Assembly (NCBI GenBank): GCA_964413425.1
Contig: CAYPST010000021.1
Span: forward strand, 1-51,154
Source of the DNA: DATFLS01 sp964413425
GTDB taxonomy: Bacteria; Fidelibacterota; JAANXI01
Direction: 5' to 3'
DNA length: 51,154 nucleotides
The notes under the pieces were generated by a model that did not search any database, was not told where the DNA came from, and saw nothing but the letters and a program-made list of their open reading frames with translations. Shown here piece by piece: positions 16,637-23,121 of the stretch. The first letter of the stretch is position 1; every line of letters starts with the position of its first letter. Position numbers and translations under genes: made by a program.

Positions 16637-18769
16637 TTACAACATAATGCGCACATCAGCAACGGCACACCCCTGATCTCCGGGCTGGACAATCAACGGA
16701 TTGATATCCAGCTCCGTGATTTGGGGACAATCGACGGCCAGTCGAGCCAGACGCTGGAGGGCATCTTCGATCGCTTCAATATCGGCCGCAGGCTTGCCGC
16801 GATAGCCTGTTAACATTTCATACGACTTGATCTCCTGGATCATTTCGCCGGCGATCCGAGGCCCGAACGGGGGAATCCGGAAGCTCACGTCCCGAAATAA
16901 TTCCACGAACGTCCCTCCCAGTCCGAACATCACAATGGGCCCGAACACAGGATCCCGCTTGATACCCAGGATCACCTCAACCCCGGCCGGAACCATTTCC
17001 TGGATATAGACACCTTCGATCTCCGCATCCGGCTGTGAGTCGGCGACATTTTTTAGGATGGCCTGAGACGCCGCACGGACTTCTTCGGGAGTGGAAAGAT
17101 CCAGCCGGACCCCGCCCACATCAATTTTATGGGTGATCTGTGAGGCTATCACCTTCAGGGCGACCGGAAAGCCAACGCGCCCAGCAACCTCTATCGCCTC
17201 ATCTTCCGAAGATGCCACGCCAGCTGCCGGCACCGGCAAGCCATACGCCTGCAGGACCTTCACCGCTTCCATCTCCTGCAGAGCCGGCTGACCCGCCTCC
17301 TTCGCCTGTTCCACAATTTCCCTGGCGGCGTTTTTATCGATTTCGGGGAATGCGGGGATGTCCTCCGCCGGCCGCTGCCGGTGCAGGGTGAAGGCATACG
17401 TACTCGCCAGGCTGCTCAACATGGATTCCGGCAGGATATAATGGGGGATGTTTTTTCGCTGGAGAATTTCAATCCCGGACGCCACATCAGCCTGCCCCAT
17501 AAAAGAGGCATACACCGGTTTCTCATATTTTCCGGCAGCCGAACAGATTTCCTCTGCAATACGGTCGATGTCTGTCATTGATTGGGGCGTCAGGATCACC
17601 ATGACGCCGTCGACATGAGTATCCTGCAGCGCATTGGTGACAGCCACCTTATATCGATCCGCCTTCGCATCGCCGATCACATCTACCGGATTTTGTATGT
17701 TCGCGGTTTTGGGCAGGCTCTTTTTGAAGGCCTGAGTGGTGGGCTTTGAAAATTCAGCCAGCGTCAGGCCTTCTCGTGCCGCAGCGTCGGCAGCCAGTAC
17801 CCCCGGTCCGCCGGCATTGGTGATAATCGCCACCCGATTCCGTTCCGGCAGCGGTTGATAGGCAAAGGCGATGGCCTTGTTGAACATTTCCTCGATATTC
17901 TCACACCGGATAATGCCCGCCTGTCGAAACGCGGCATTCACCGCCTCATCGTCTCCCGCCAGGGAGCCGGTATGTGAGGCTGCGGCCGCCGCCCCGATAC
18001 TGGTGCGGCCCGACTTCATGGCCAGGATCGGCTTGCCGGTCTCGGTGATAATTTCCTCGGCGGCCCGCATCAAACCCAGGCCGTCACTGATCTCCTCCAG
18101 ATAGAGGAGAATGACCCGGGTCCTGGGATCATCTTTGAGATAATGCAGCAAATCAATTTCCGTAATATCTGCCTTATTGCCAAAACTGATAAATTTGGAA
18201 AAGCCGATATGCTTGGCCCGGGCATAATCCAGGACTGCCGTGCATAAGGCACCACTCTGGGATAAAAAAGCGATATTCCCCTCCTCCGGCATTTGCCGGG
18301 CGAAAGAGGCATTCAGATGGGTGGCCGGATCCGTGTTGATCACTCCCAGGCAATTGGGCCCGATGAAGTTGATCTCCGCCTCTCTGGCAATCTGTCTTAT
18401 TTGCTGTTCACGCTCCACACCGATCCCGCCCATTTCCCGAAACCCGGCCGAGATTACGATCGCTGCGGTCACGCCTTTCTCTGCCAGCTGCTCCATCGCC
18501 AGGTGACACACCGAGCTGGGAAACACAATAATCGCCAGATCCACCGGATCATCGATATCCACGATGTATTTATACGCTTTCACTCCCGCGACGGAGCGCT
18601 CCCCCGGACTCACCGGATACACGATGCCCTGATAGTGATCCCGGAGAATATTCGCAAAAATATCATGAGGAACCGTACCCGCTACCCGGTTCGTGCCCAC
18701 CACTGCCACCGACTCGGGATAGAAAATTTTGTGCAGATTCCGCTGCGCTGCCTCACCGTTCTGTGCCAT
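16637..18769 (-). CDS. ADP-forming acetate/acyl-CoA synthetase, fused alpha-beta form
   Basis: Catalyses acyl-CoA + ADP + Pi to acid + CoA + ATP, giving substrate-level ATP from acetyl-CoA or related thioesters (reversible). The 710 residues contain, in order, a CoA-binding Rossmann domain (ESVAVVGTN, FIGPNCLGVIN), a succinyl-CoA-ligase-like domain with the phosphorylated histidine in ASHTGSLAGDD, and a C-terminal ATP-grasp domain (EMEAVKVLQAYGLPVP, VEVILGIKRDPVFGPIVMFG, ELDINPLIV). Some relatives are protein acetyltransferases (Pat) fused to a GNAT domain; that domain is absent here. The start is backed by GGAGG 5 bases upstream. A dedicated acyl carrier protein gene ends 20 bp upstream of it. 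Confidence 0.9.
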   Translation of the reverse strand: MAQNGEAAQRNLHKIFYPESVAVVGTNRVAGTVPHDIFANILRDHYQGIVYPVSPGERSVAGVKAYKYIVDIDDPVDLAIIVFPSSVCHLAMEQLAEKGVTAAIVISAGFREMGGIGVEREQQIRQIAREAEINFIGPNCLGVINTDPATHLNASFARQMPEEGNIAFLSQSGALCTAVLDYARAKHIGFSKFISFGNKADITEIDLLHYLKDDPRTRVILLYLEEISDGLGLMRAAEEIITETGKPILAMKSGRTSIGAAAAASHTGSLAGDDEAVNAAFRQAGIIRCENIEEMFNKAIAFAYQPLPERNRVAIITNAGGPGVLAADAAAREGLTLAEFSKPTTQAFKKSLPKTANIQNPVDVIGDAKADRYKVAVTNALQDTHVDGVMVILTPQSMTDIDRIAEEICSAAGKYEKPVYASFMGQADVASGIEILQRKNIPHYILPESMLSSLASTYAFTLHRQRPAEDIPAFPEIDKNAAREIVEQAKEAGQPALQEMEAVKVLQAYGLPVPAAGVASSEDEAIEVAGRVGFPVALKVIASQITHKIDVGGVRLDLSTPEEVRAASQAILKNVADSQPDAEIEGVYIQEMVPAGVEVILGIKRDPVFGPIVMFGLGGTFVELFRDVSFRIPPFGPRIAGEMIQEIKSYEMLTGYRGKPAADIEAIEDALQRLARLAVDCPQITELDINPLIVQPGDQGCAVADVRIML

Positions 18770-18789
18770 ACAACCTCCGCATTTCGTGG

Positions 18790-19032
18790 TTAGTCCAGGT
18801 ATCCTGCAATAAAGTCCACCGCATCGGCGACGTTCTGCACCTCCAGCGCCTTATCCTCATCCATCTCAATGTCGAATTCCTCCTCAAAAGCCGCCACCAG
18901 CTCGATGCTCTGCATCGAGTCCGCTCCGAGATCAAAGATGAAATTGGCATCCGAGGCAATCTCTTCCTCCGACATTTTCAGGACTCCTGCAATCACCTGT
19001 TTCACCCGCCGCTCAATTTCTGCCCGCTTCAT
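18790..19032 (-). CDS. Acyl carrier protein
   Basis: An 80-residue acidic four-helix carrier whose serine is loaded with 4'-phosphopantetheine. The attachment site is LGADSMQSIELV with Ser39; most fatty-acid ACPs have DSLD or DSLE here, so SMQS is a variant and may mark a specialised carrier. The start has GGAGG about 6 bases upstream. It is first in a tight pair with the ADP-forming acyl-CoA synthetase gene, only 20 bp apart, which suggests that the two work on the same acyl group. No fab genes are near, so I would not call it the housekeeping AcpP. Confidence 0.9.
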   Translation of the reverse strand: MKRAEIERRVKQVIAGVLKMSEEEIASDANFIFDLGADSMQSIELVAAFEEEFDIEMDEDKALEVQNVADAVDFIAGYLD

Positions 19033-19822
19033 GCATACCTCCTGTGTTTGGTTTGAGTCAATCGCAGTTCTGGCCGTACTTACCCACCAGAAGATTCCGA
19101 ACGTTCACATTGGCAGCGATAGGATTACTGACCGCATGCTTCGGTCCGGAAACGTGGGCTATTACCTGTCTGCAAGGACGAACACGATCTCTTGCCCATT
19201 CCATTCCCAGAGATCTCCCTGCCAGGGTGTTTAAATGATACTTTAAAAATATGAATATGCATTTCTACCGATAGTGATCTTGTTCGTATGAATCACGCTT
19301 CTCCTGGATTACTGCATTGAATCAAGTGGTAAGAATATAATATGAAATCAGGACATCCACCAAGGATTCGCTCAAAATCAATCAGTCGCTTTATTCTCAA
19401 GATATCCCCGGAGCCTCTTTCTCCGGCAGTTTTACCATAGAAGAACCTACAGTTCGGGAAGAAGCTCACGACAGCAGAAAACAAGTCCCGGATAGACCGC
19501 ATAATTCCAATTAACCACAAATCTTAATTTTTCAGATATTTTTTCACTCATTTCTTACATCAATACGATCTCAATCCAGATCAAAACGATCTCATGTCAA
19601 TGCAAAGTAATCTCTATTGCCCTCAAAGTGATCACAATTCGATGCAAAACGAACTGAAATCAATGCAAAGCGATCTTACATCAGCCGGGAGCTTCAGGGG
19701 AGAGGGTATTGTATTATTTGGTGTGTGTCTGCCTTTCGGGTGTAGGCCAATGCAATGCCCCGCACCCTCCGGGGATGGACATCAGTGATACAATAGATTT
19801 GCAGGGCAGGAAAAACACCCGG
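19033..19822. other. Non-coding stretch containing a 21-bp tandem repeat
   Basis: No credible gene in about 790 bases. The notable content is the tandem repeat at 19562-19687, listed separately. Open frames at 19044-19238 (plus) and 19293-19520 (minus) lack ribosome sites and recognisable motifs. Confidence 0.4.
19562..19687. repeat. Six tandem copies of a degenerate 21-bp unit
   Basis: Units begin at 19562, 19583, 19604, 19625, 19646 and 19667, each 21 bp, with consensus close to AAAnCGATCTnAnATCAATGC. On the plus strand the unit reads as a 7-residue repeat (QNDLMSM, QSDHNSM, QNELKSM, QSDLTSA), which could be a heptad, but there is no clear gene around it. Confidence 0.85.
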
Positions 19823-20827
19823 TTAACCCATCCAGGACCGGCCCCGGTCCAACTCGCCGGCCAGCGTGTTCTTCGCAATAATGACGTCTTCCCGGACCTG
19901 GAAGTCAAACATGCCGGCCACGATGAAGTCGGCGCCGCTTTCATAGGCAAACTTGAACCCGTCCTGCGGATGGATTGCCCCGGCTGCCAGCACCTTGTAG
20001 GCAATCCAGGGGCGTTCCACTTGCTGCATGAAATCGATGGTTTCCTGCGGATTGGTGCACCAGATATTATCGTGGGATTCGCCGCTGTCGGCATAGAAAT
20101 CCCCTGCCACTTCTTCCGGTCTGGCCGACCAGTAATTATGATGATGAATGGTTTTCATATAAAAATCGGGATTGATTCCGGCCTTCTCCACTGCTTTCGG
20201 GACTTCCAGCGAATGTCCGCCCACTCCGGCGGGAATCCCGTTCTTCTTGATAAATTCTATCACCTCACCAATGAGATCCACCCGGTCATGTTTCACCCAG
20301 CGGTCGGCAATGCCCCCTTGAATAAAAGCGGCACTGGCACCGTTATCGATGGCCATCCGGATATTGGTTTCGAGATCATCGGACTGGGGATTGCACTGGG
20401 CGATCCAGTGCATTTCGCCGCCAAGTTGATTCCAGAACCGCTGCAGCACATTCACCGGTTTCATGTCACGGGTATGGTTGTTAAGTATTACCGAATTGAT
20501 GCCGGCATCCTCGGCGATCTGCAGGGTTTCCATAATCTTTTCATTTGTGAAATAGTTTTTGAACAGGGTATTCCCATAGATGAGATCCCGGGCATGTGCA
20601 TATCCGGCAACTAAATTTCCACCGATAATCAACCGGCTGATCTCCAGGTCTCCGATTCTGCCGGTCTGCAGGTTTTCCACATAGGTGTTCAGCTGTTGTG
20701 CATTCGGGGGGTTGGCACTGCTTGCCAACAGAGCGCGCTCTTCGATGCTCATCTTCCCCAGGGCGGCTCCGGCGGATAACAGAATGGACTTTATAAGAAA
20801 ATCTCGCCGGTTCATATCGTCAGACAT
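19823..20827 (-). CDS. Tat-exported TIM-barrel-like protein, unknown function
   Basis: A 334-residue protein with a twin-arginine signal at the N-terminus (MNRRDFLIKSILLSAGAALG), so it is folded in the cytoplasm, probably with a cofactor, and exported. The mature part has a pattern of alternating hydrophobic strands and helices that looks like a TIM barrel (LIIGGNLVAGY; INSVILNNH; IPAGVGGHSLEVPK; IAYKVLAAGAIHP; ADFIVAGMFDF). The motif IHHHNYW near residue 220 could bind metal. I cannot name the family with certainty; aldo/keto-reductase-like or xylose-isomerase-like relatives annotated only as Tat proteins are the closest guess. The start has GGGAGGAG 6 bases upstream. It is monocistronic. 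Confidence 0.75.
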   Translation of the reverse strand: MSDDMNRRDFLIKSILLSAGAALGKMSIEERALLASSANPPNAQQLNTYVENLQTGRIGDLEISRLIIGGNLVAGYAHARDLIYGNTLFKNYFTNEKIMETLQIAEDAGINSVILNNHTRDMKPVNVLQRFWNQLGGEMHWIAQCNPQSDDLETNIRMAIDNGASAAFIQGGIADRWVKHDRVDLIGEVIEFIKKNGIPAGVGGHSLEVPKAVEKAGINPDFYMKTIHHHNYWSARPEEVAGDFYADSGESHDNIWCTNPQETIDFMQQVERPWIAYKVLAAGAIHPQDGFKFAYESGADFIVAGMFDFQVREDVIIAKNTLAGELDRGRSWMG

Positions 20828-21290
20828 AGAAATCTCCTCCCATTGTTAGGAAGTTTTGGAGAAAAAATTGCCATCAAAAAATAACTGTTAAGTCCGAGAG
20901 TCTGTTAATCAAGCAACACAGACCATGTGTTGTGTTAAACAACGCAAATCTTATACCAGAAAAGTCATAGGAGACAGAGTATTTGATGTGGGGAATTGTA
21001 TATACTTTCACCCACTCATTGTCTGTTCACTCACCCGGATGTGTACAGCGGAACACATAATATCCATGACCATGACCGCAAACGGGAGGATGGTTTTTGT
21101 CTGAATCTTTTGTAAATACAGGAATGCAGAGGGATCTGGTTTCAGATGGAATAATTATTGATCCATCAACAAACCAGTACGAGGCGAACGATGTTGAAGC
21201 ATGCTGATTCTGAGCATTGCGTGATTGATAAACCGGCATGCAACAAGTCAGAGGGCAGGAGATGCAGTGAAGGAAGCACTGAACCTGGGA
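20828..21290. other. Non-coding stretch upstream of the Tat protein
   Basis: No gene seen. A weak repeat-terminus-like string (gagagtctgttaatcaagc) begins near 20897 but is too degenerate to call. It borders the decayed patch that begins at about 21290. Confidence 0.35.
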
Positions 21291-21526
21291 ATGGAATTCG
21301 ACATGAAGACGCCTGCGAACCGCATGAGTATTTTGCTTCTGGAGGAATCCGCACAGACGGCATTCCTGGCAGAGTTTTTTATCACCAGCGGATTCCGGAT
21401 ACTCACTGCTCGCAGCAGTCAGGAAGCGCTCGCATATTATCAGACCGGGACTCCGGATATTGACGTATTGATCAGTGATATCACCTTTCCGGGATTGTCG
21501 CAGGGCTCAAATCTCGACGGGGCGCA
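21291..21526 (+). pseudogene. Truncated response-regulator receiver domain
   Basis: The plus-strand frame from 21291 (possible starts 21291, 21303 or 21324) reads as the first half of a CheY-like receiver: SILLLEESAQTAFLAEFF, then ALAYYQTGTPDIDVLISD with the would-be phosphorylated Asp, and ITFPGLSQGSNLDG. It stops being receiver-like at about 21520, where the text changes in another frame into a PIN-domain protein. The switch helices, Thr/Ser and Lys of a complete receiver are missing. It is a gene fragment, not a working regulator. Confidence 0.65.
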
Positions 21527-21787
21527 TCCTTCCAGGTCCTTTCCCGGCTTGGGGAAGGGCTCTTTGAGATCGCCCTCTCCGTCCCGGTGCTCTTTGAATA
21601 TGAATCTGTGCTGAAACGGTGTGAGTTGTCCCATTTCACTCCGGACGCTATTGAGGATTTGCTCTATTATCTCTGTGAGAACTGCCATCCAGAGCATCTG
21701 ACAGGCGAACATATCAATGCATACCTGTCGCACCTCGCAACCGACCCCCCGACGAGTCTATTCGGGATAACAGTTACCCGCTTATGA
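21521..21787 (+). pseudogene. Fused remnants of a PIN-domain toxin and a tyrosine recombinase
   Basis: Read from 21521 in the frame of ggc-gca-tcc, the sequence gives GASFQVLSRLGEGLFEIAL then SVPVLFEYESVLKR, typical of the first half of a PIN-domain (PIN_3-type) ribonuclease toxin without its start (no VxDTNVLVSAL strand). Without a frame change it then reads NCHPEHLTGEHINAYLSHLA (21680-21739), which looks like the N-terminal SAM-like domain of an integron or phage-type integrase. It then runs into a tRNA-Asn relic. No complete domain survives. The family calls are by eye. Confidence 0.55.
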
Positions 21788-21805
21788 ACCTGCTCTGGAA
21801 TCTGG
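21735..21805 (-). pseudogene. Degenerate tRNA-Asn relic
   Basis: ccccccgac, then cgggataacagttacccgct (21763-21782), then ctctggaat (21793-21801) follow the order of the intact tRNA-Asn at 21829-21900 read on the same strand. The central 20 bases differ at only two positions from the second relic (22511-22530). The anticodon arm region is kept; the D and acceptor arms are broken. Confidence 0.45.
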
Positions 21806-21828
21806 ATTGTTGAATCGTACAAGGTGTG

Positions 21829-21900
21829 CTCCGGAGGAGGGATTCGAACCCCCGACCTAGTGGTTAACAGCCACCCGCTCTTCCGCTGAGCTACTCCGGA
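21829..21900 (-). tRNA. tRNA-Asn (GTT)
   Basis: Read on the minus strand, the acceptor TCCGGAG pairs with CTCCGGA. The D arm is GCTC...GAGC, the anticodon loop CTGTTAA gives anticodon GTT (Asn), and the T arm GGGGG-TTCGAAT-CCCTC is intact. The discriminator is G and CCA is not encoded. The gene sits at the edge of a duplicated and decayed patch, and its 5' part with flanking DNA (21865-21919) is repeated exactly at 22516-22570. Confidence 0.95.
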
Positions 21901-21919
21901 ATGATTGTCTCAAAAAGCG

Positions 21920-22019
21920 NNNNNNNNNNNNNNNNNNNNNNNNNNNNNNNNNNNNNNNNNNNNNNNNNNNNNNNNNNNNNNNNNNNNNNNNNNNNNNNNN
22001 NNNNNNNNNNNNNNNNNNN
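21920..22019. other. Assembly gap (100 N)
   Basis: Exactly 100 undetermined bases, the usual placeholder for a gap of unknown size. The flanks match 22516-22570 on the left and 22694-22748 on the right. In that second copy the intervening part is 123 bp (22571-22693), so the true gap is probably near that length. Confidence 0.95.
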
Positions 22020-22093
22020 TGGCCCAGGATGGGCATGAAATTGGTGTCGCCGCTCCACCGGGGCACAATATGGAGATGAGCCTGTTCTTCAAA
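22020..22093 (-). pseudogene. Fragment of a duplicated HIT-family gene
   Basis: Read on the minus strand: FEEQAHLHIVPRWSGDTNFM then PILG, running into the gap. It matches the end of the intact HIT gene (FEEHYHIHIVPRWSGDTNFM), with 55 identical bases at 22020-22074 and 22694-22748. The histidine triad is altered (HYHIHI to QAHLHI) and everything before FEE is gone, replaced by the GIY-YIG gene whose stop codon immediately precedes it. Confidence 0.75.
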
Positions 22094-22390
22094 TCACACG
22101 CCTCGGGAGAACTGCTCCCCGCTTTCCAGTGTCACCTCACCAGTGAGGATTCGCTCGATGAACTGCTTACTTTTCTGAGCTTTTACAAAGCGCTCCACCC
22201 GGAGGGCTTCTCTCTTGGGACCAAGAGACTGCTGAAATACCAGCTTCCAGGGGCGTCCCCGCTGTGTCCAGCCTGTCGGGGCCGTATTGTGGGCGTGTAA
22301 CCGCGTGGCGGGTTCTTGAGAAATCCCCACATAGTACTGATCAATCTTCTCAGAATACAAAATATACAGGGAATAATGAGCGGCTGTCAT
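22094..22390 (-). CDS. GIY-YIG nuclease family protein (UPF0213-like)
   Basis: A 98-residue single-domain GIY-YIG protein. YSLYILYS and QYYVGISQ form the signature (here YVG rather than YIG), followed by the conserved arginine (ATRLHAHN), GWTQRGRPWKLV, and the conserved glutamate region (EALRVERFVKAQKS). Stand-alone members resemble the UvrC or Slx1 nuclease core; their cellular role is mostly unknown, and homing or DNA repair are possibilities. The ATG at 22390 has AGGAA about 10 bases upstream. It sits in the duplicated tRNA-Asn patch, directly joined to a HIT-gene fragment, so it may have arrived by insertion. It looks intact. Confidence 0.85.
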   Translation of the reverse strand: MTAAHYSLYILYSEKIDQYYVGISQEPATRLHAHNTAPTGWTQRGRPWKLVFQQSLGPKREALRVERFVKAQKSKQFIERILTGEVTLESGEQFSRGV

Positions 22391-22451
22391 GGGTATATCG
22401 CTTCCTGCCACGGAAACTCAGGCAGCGGACTGCCAGGCGTTGCAGAGATCG

Positions 22452-22551
22452 CTCCGGAGGAGGGCTTCCCCCGGAGAGGTCCCTGCGGGCGAACCCCCGT
22501 CCCGACGCTTCGGGATAACAGCCACCCGCTCTTCCGCTGAGCTACTCCGGA
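22452..22551 (-). pseudogene. Broken tRNA-Asn copy filled with repeat-type sequence
   Basis: The 5' half of tRNA-Asn plus upstream flank (22516-22570) is identical to 21865-21919, and the 3' acceptor text gctccggaggaggg is present at 22451-22464. In between, about 50 bases of palindromic sequence (ccccggagaggtccctgcgg...) replace or split the anticodon 3' side and T arm; the retained text reads gggataaca instead of ggttaaca. It cannot fold as a tRNA. The inserted text resembles the hairpin-rich part of the mobile repeats (agatcgctccggagg also occurs, with changes, at 9201-9216). Confidence 0.7.
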
Positions 22552-22599
22552 ATGATTGTCTCAAAAAGCGTTTAAAAGTACAAACACAAACCACGGCTG

Positions 22600-23121
22600 T
22601 CAATCGGTTTTGGTGCGGTTTCCGTAAATCTGTTCGTACTGGCTGGCCAATCGTTCCCAGGTGTCTTCCAGGCCTTCCACCAGCACTTTCGTGTGGCCCA
22701 GGATGGGCATGAAATTGGTGTCGCCGCTCCACCGGGGCACAATATGGATGTGATAGTGTTCTTCAAACCCGGCGCCTGCCACCTTGCCGAGATTGGCGCC
22801 GATGTTAAATCCCTCCGGATTCAGCGACGCCCGCAGCACCTGAATCCACTGCTTTTGAAAGGTAATCATCTCAAAGTGCGTGCTCTCCGGGATTTCTGAA
22901 ATTTCCGCGGTATGCTGATACGGGGAAATCATGATATGGCCGTTATTATAGGGGTACAGATTCATCATCACGAAACTGTGTTTCCCCCGGGAAAGCACCA
23001 GATCTTCTCTGTCATCGACCTCCGGCGAGGATTTCTCACAGAAAATGCATTCGTCCGGTGTCTCCTGCAGCACATATTCAATCCGCCAGGGCGCCCAGAG
23101 CTTTCCTGTCCCCTCCGCCAT
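22600..23121 (-). CDS. HIT family nucleotide hydrolase/phosphorylase
   Basis: A 173-residue histidine-triad protein acting on dinucleoside polyphosphates or nucleotidyl adducts. The N-terminus KLWAPWRIEYV with CIFC and NNGHIMISPYQHTAEIS is typical of the Ap4A phosphorylase-like bacterial branch (Rv2613c type). The triad HYHIHIV (about 127-133) includes the catalytic central histidine, followed by VPRWSGDTNFMP. The start ATG overlaps the stop of the EF-G paralogue by one base (TAATG), so the two are translationally coupled. Part of its 3' end is duplicated at 22020-22093. It is the last gene of a long leftward array. Confidence 0.93.
   Translation of the reverse strand: MAEGTGKLWAPWRIEYVLQETPDECIFCEKSSPEVDDREDLVLSRGKHSFVMMNLYPYNNGHIMISPYQHTAEISEIPESTHFEMITFQKQWIQVLRASLNPEGFNIGANLGKVAGAGFEEHYHIHIVPRWSGDTNFMPILGHTKVLVEGLEDTWERLASQYEQIYGNRTKTD

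Noticed and set aside
19293..19520. 75-codon minus-strand frame
   Set aside because: No supported start and no family resemblance.
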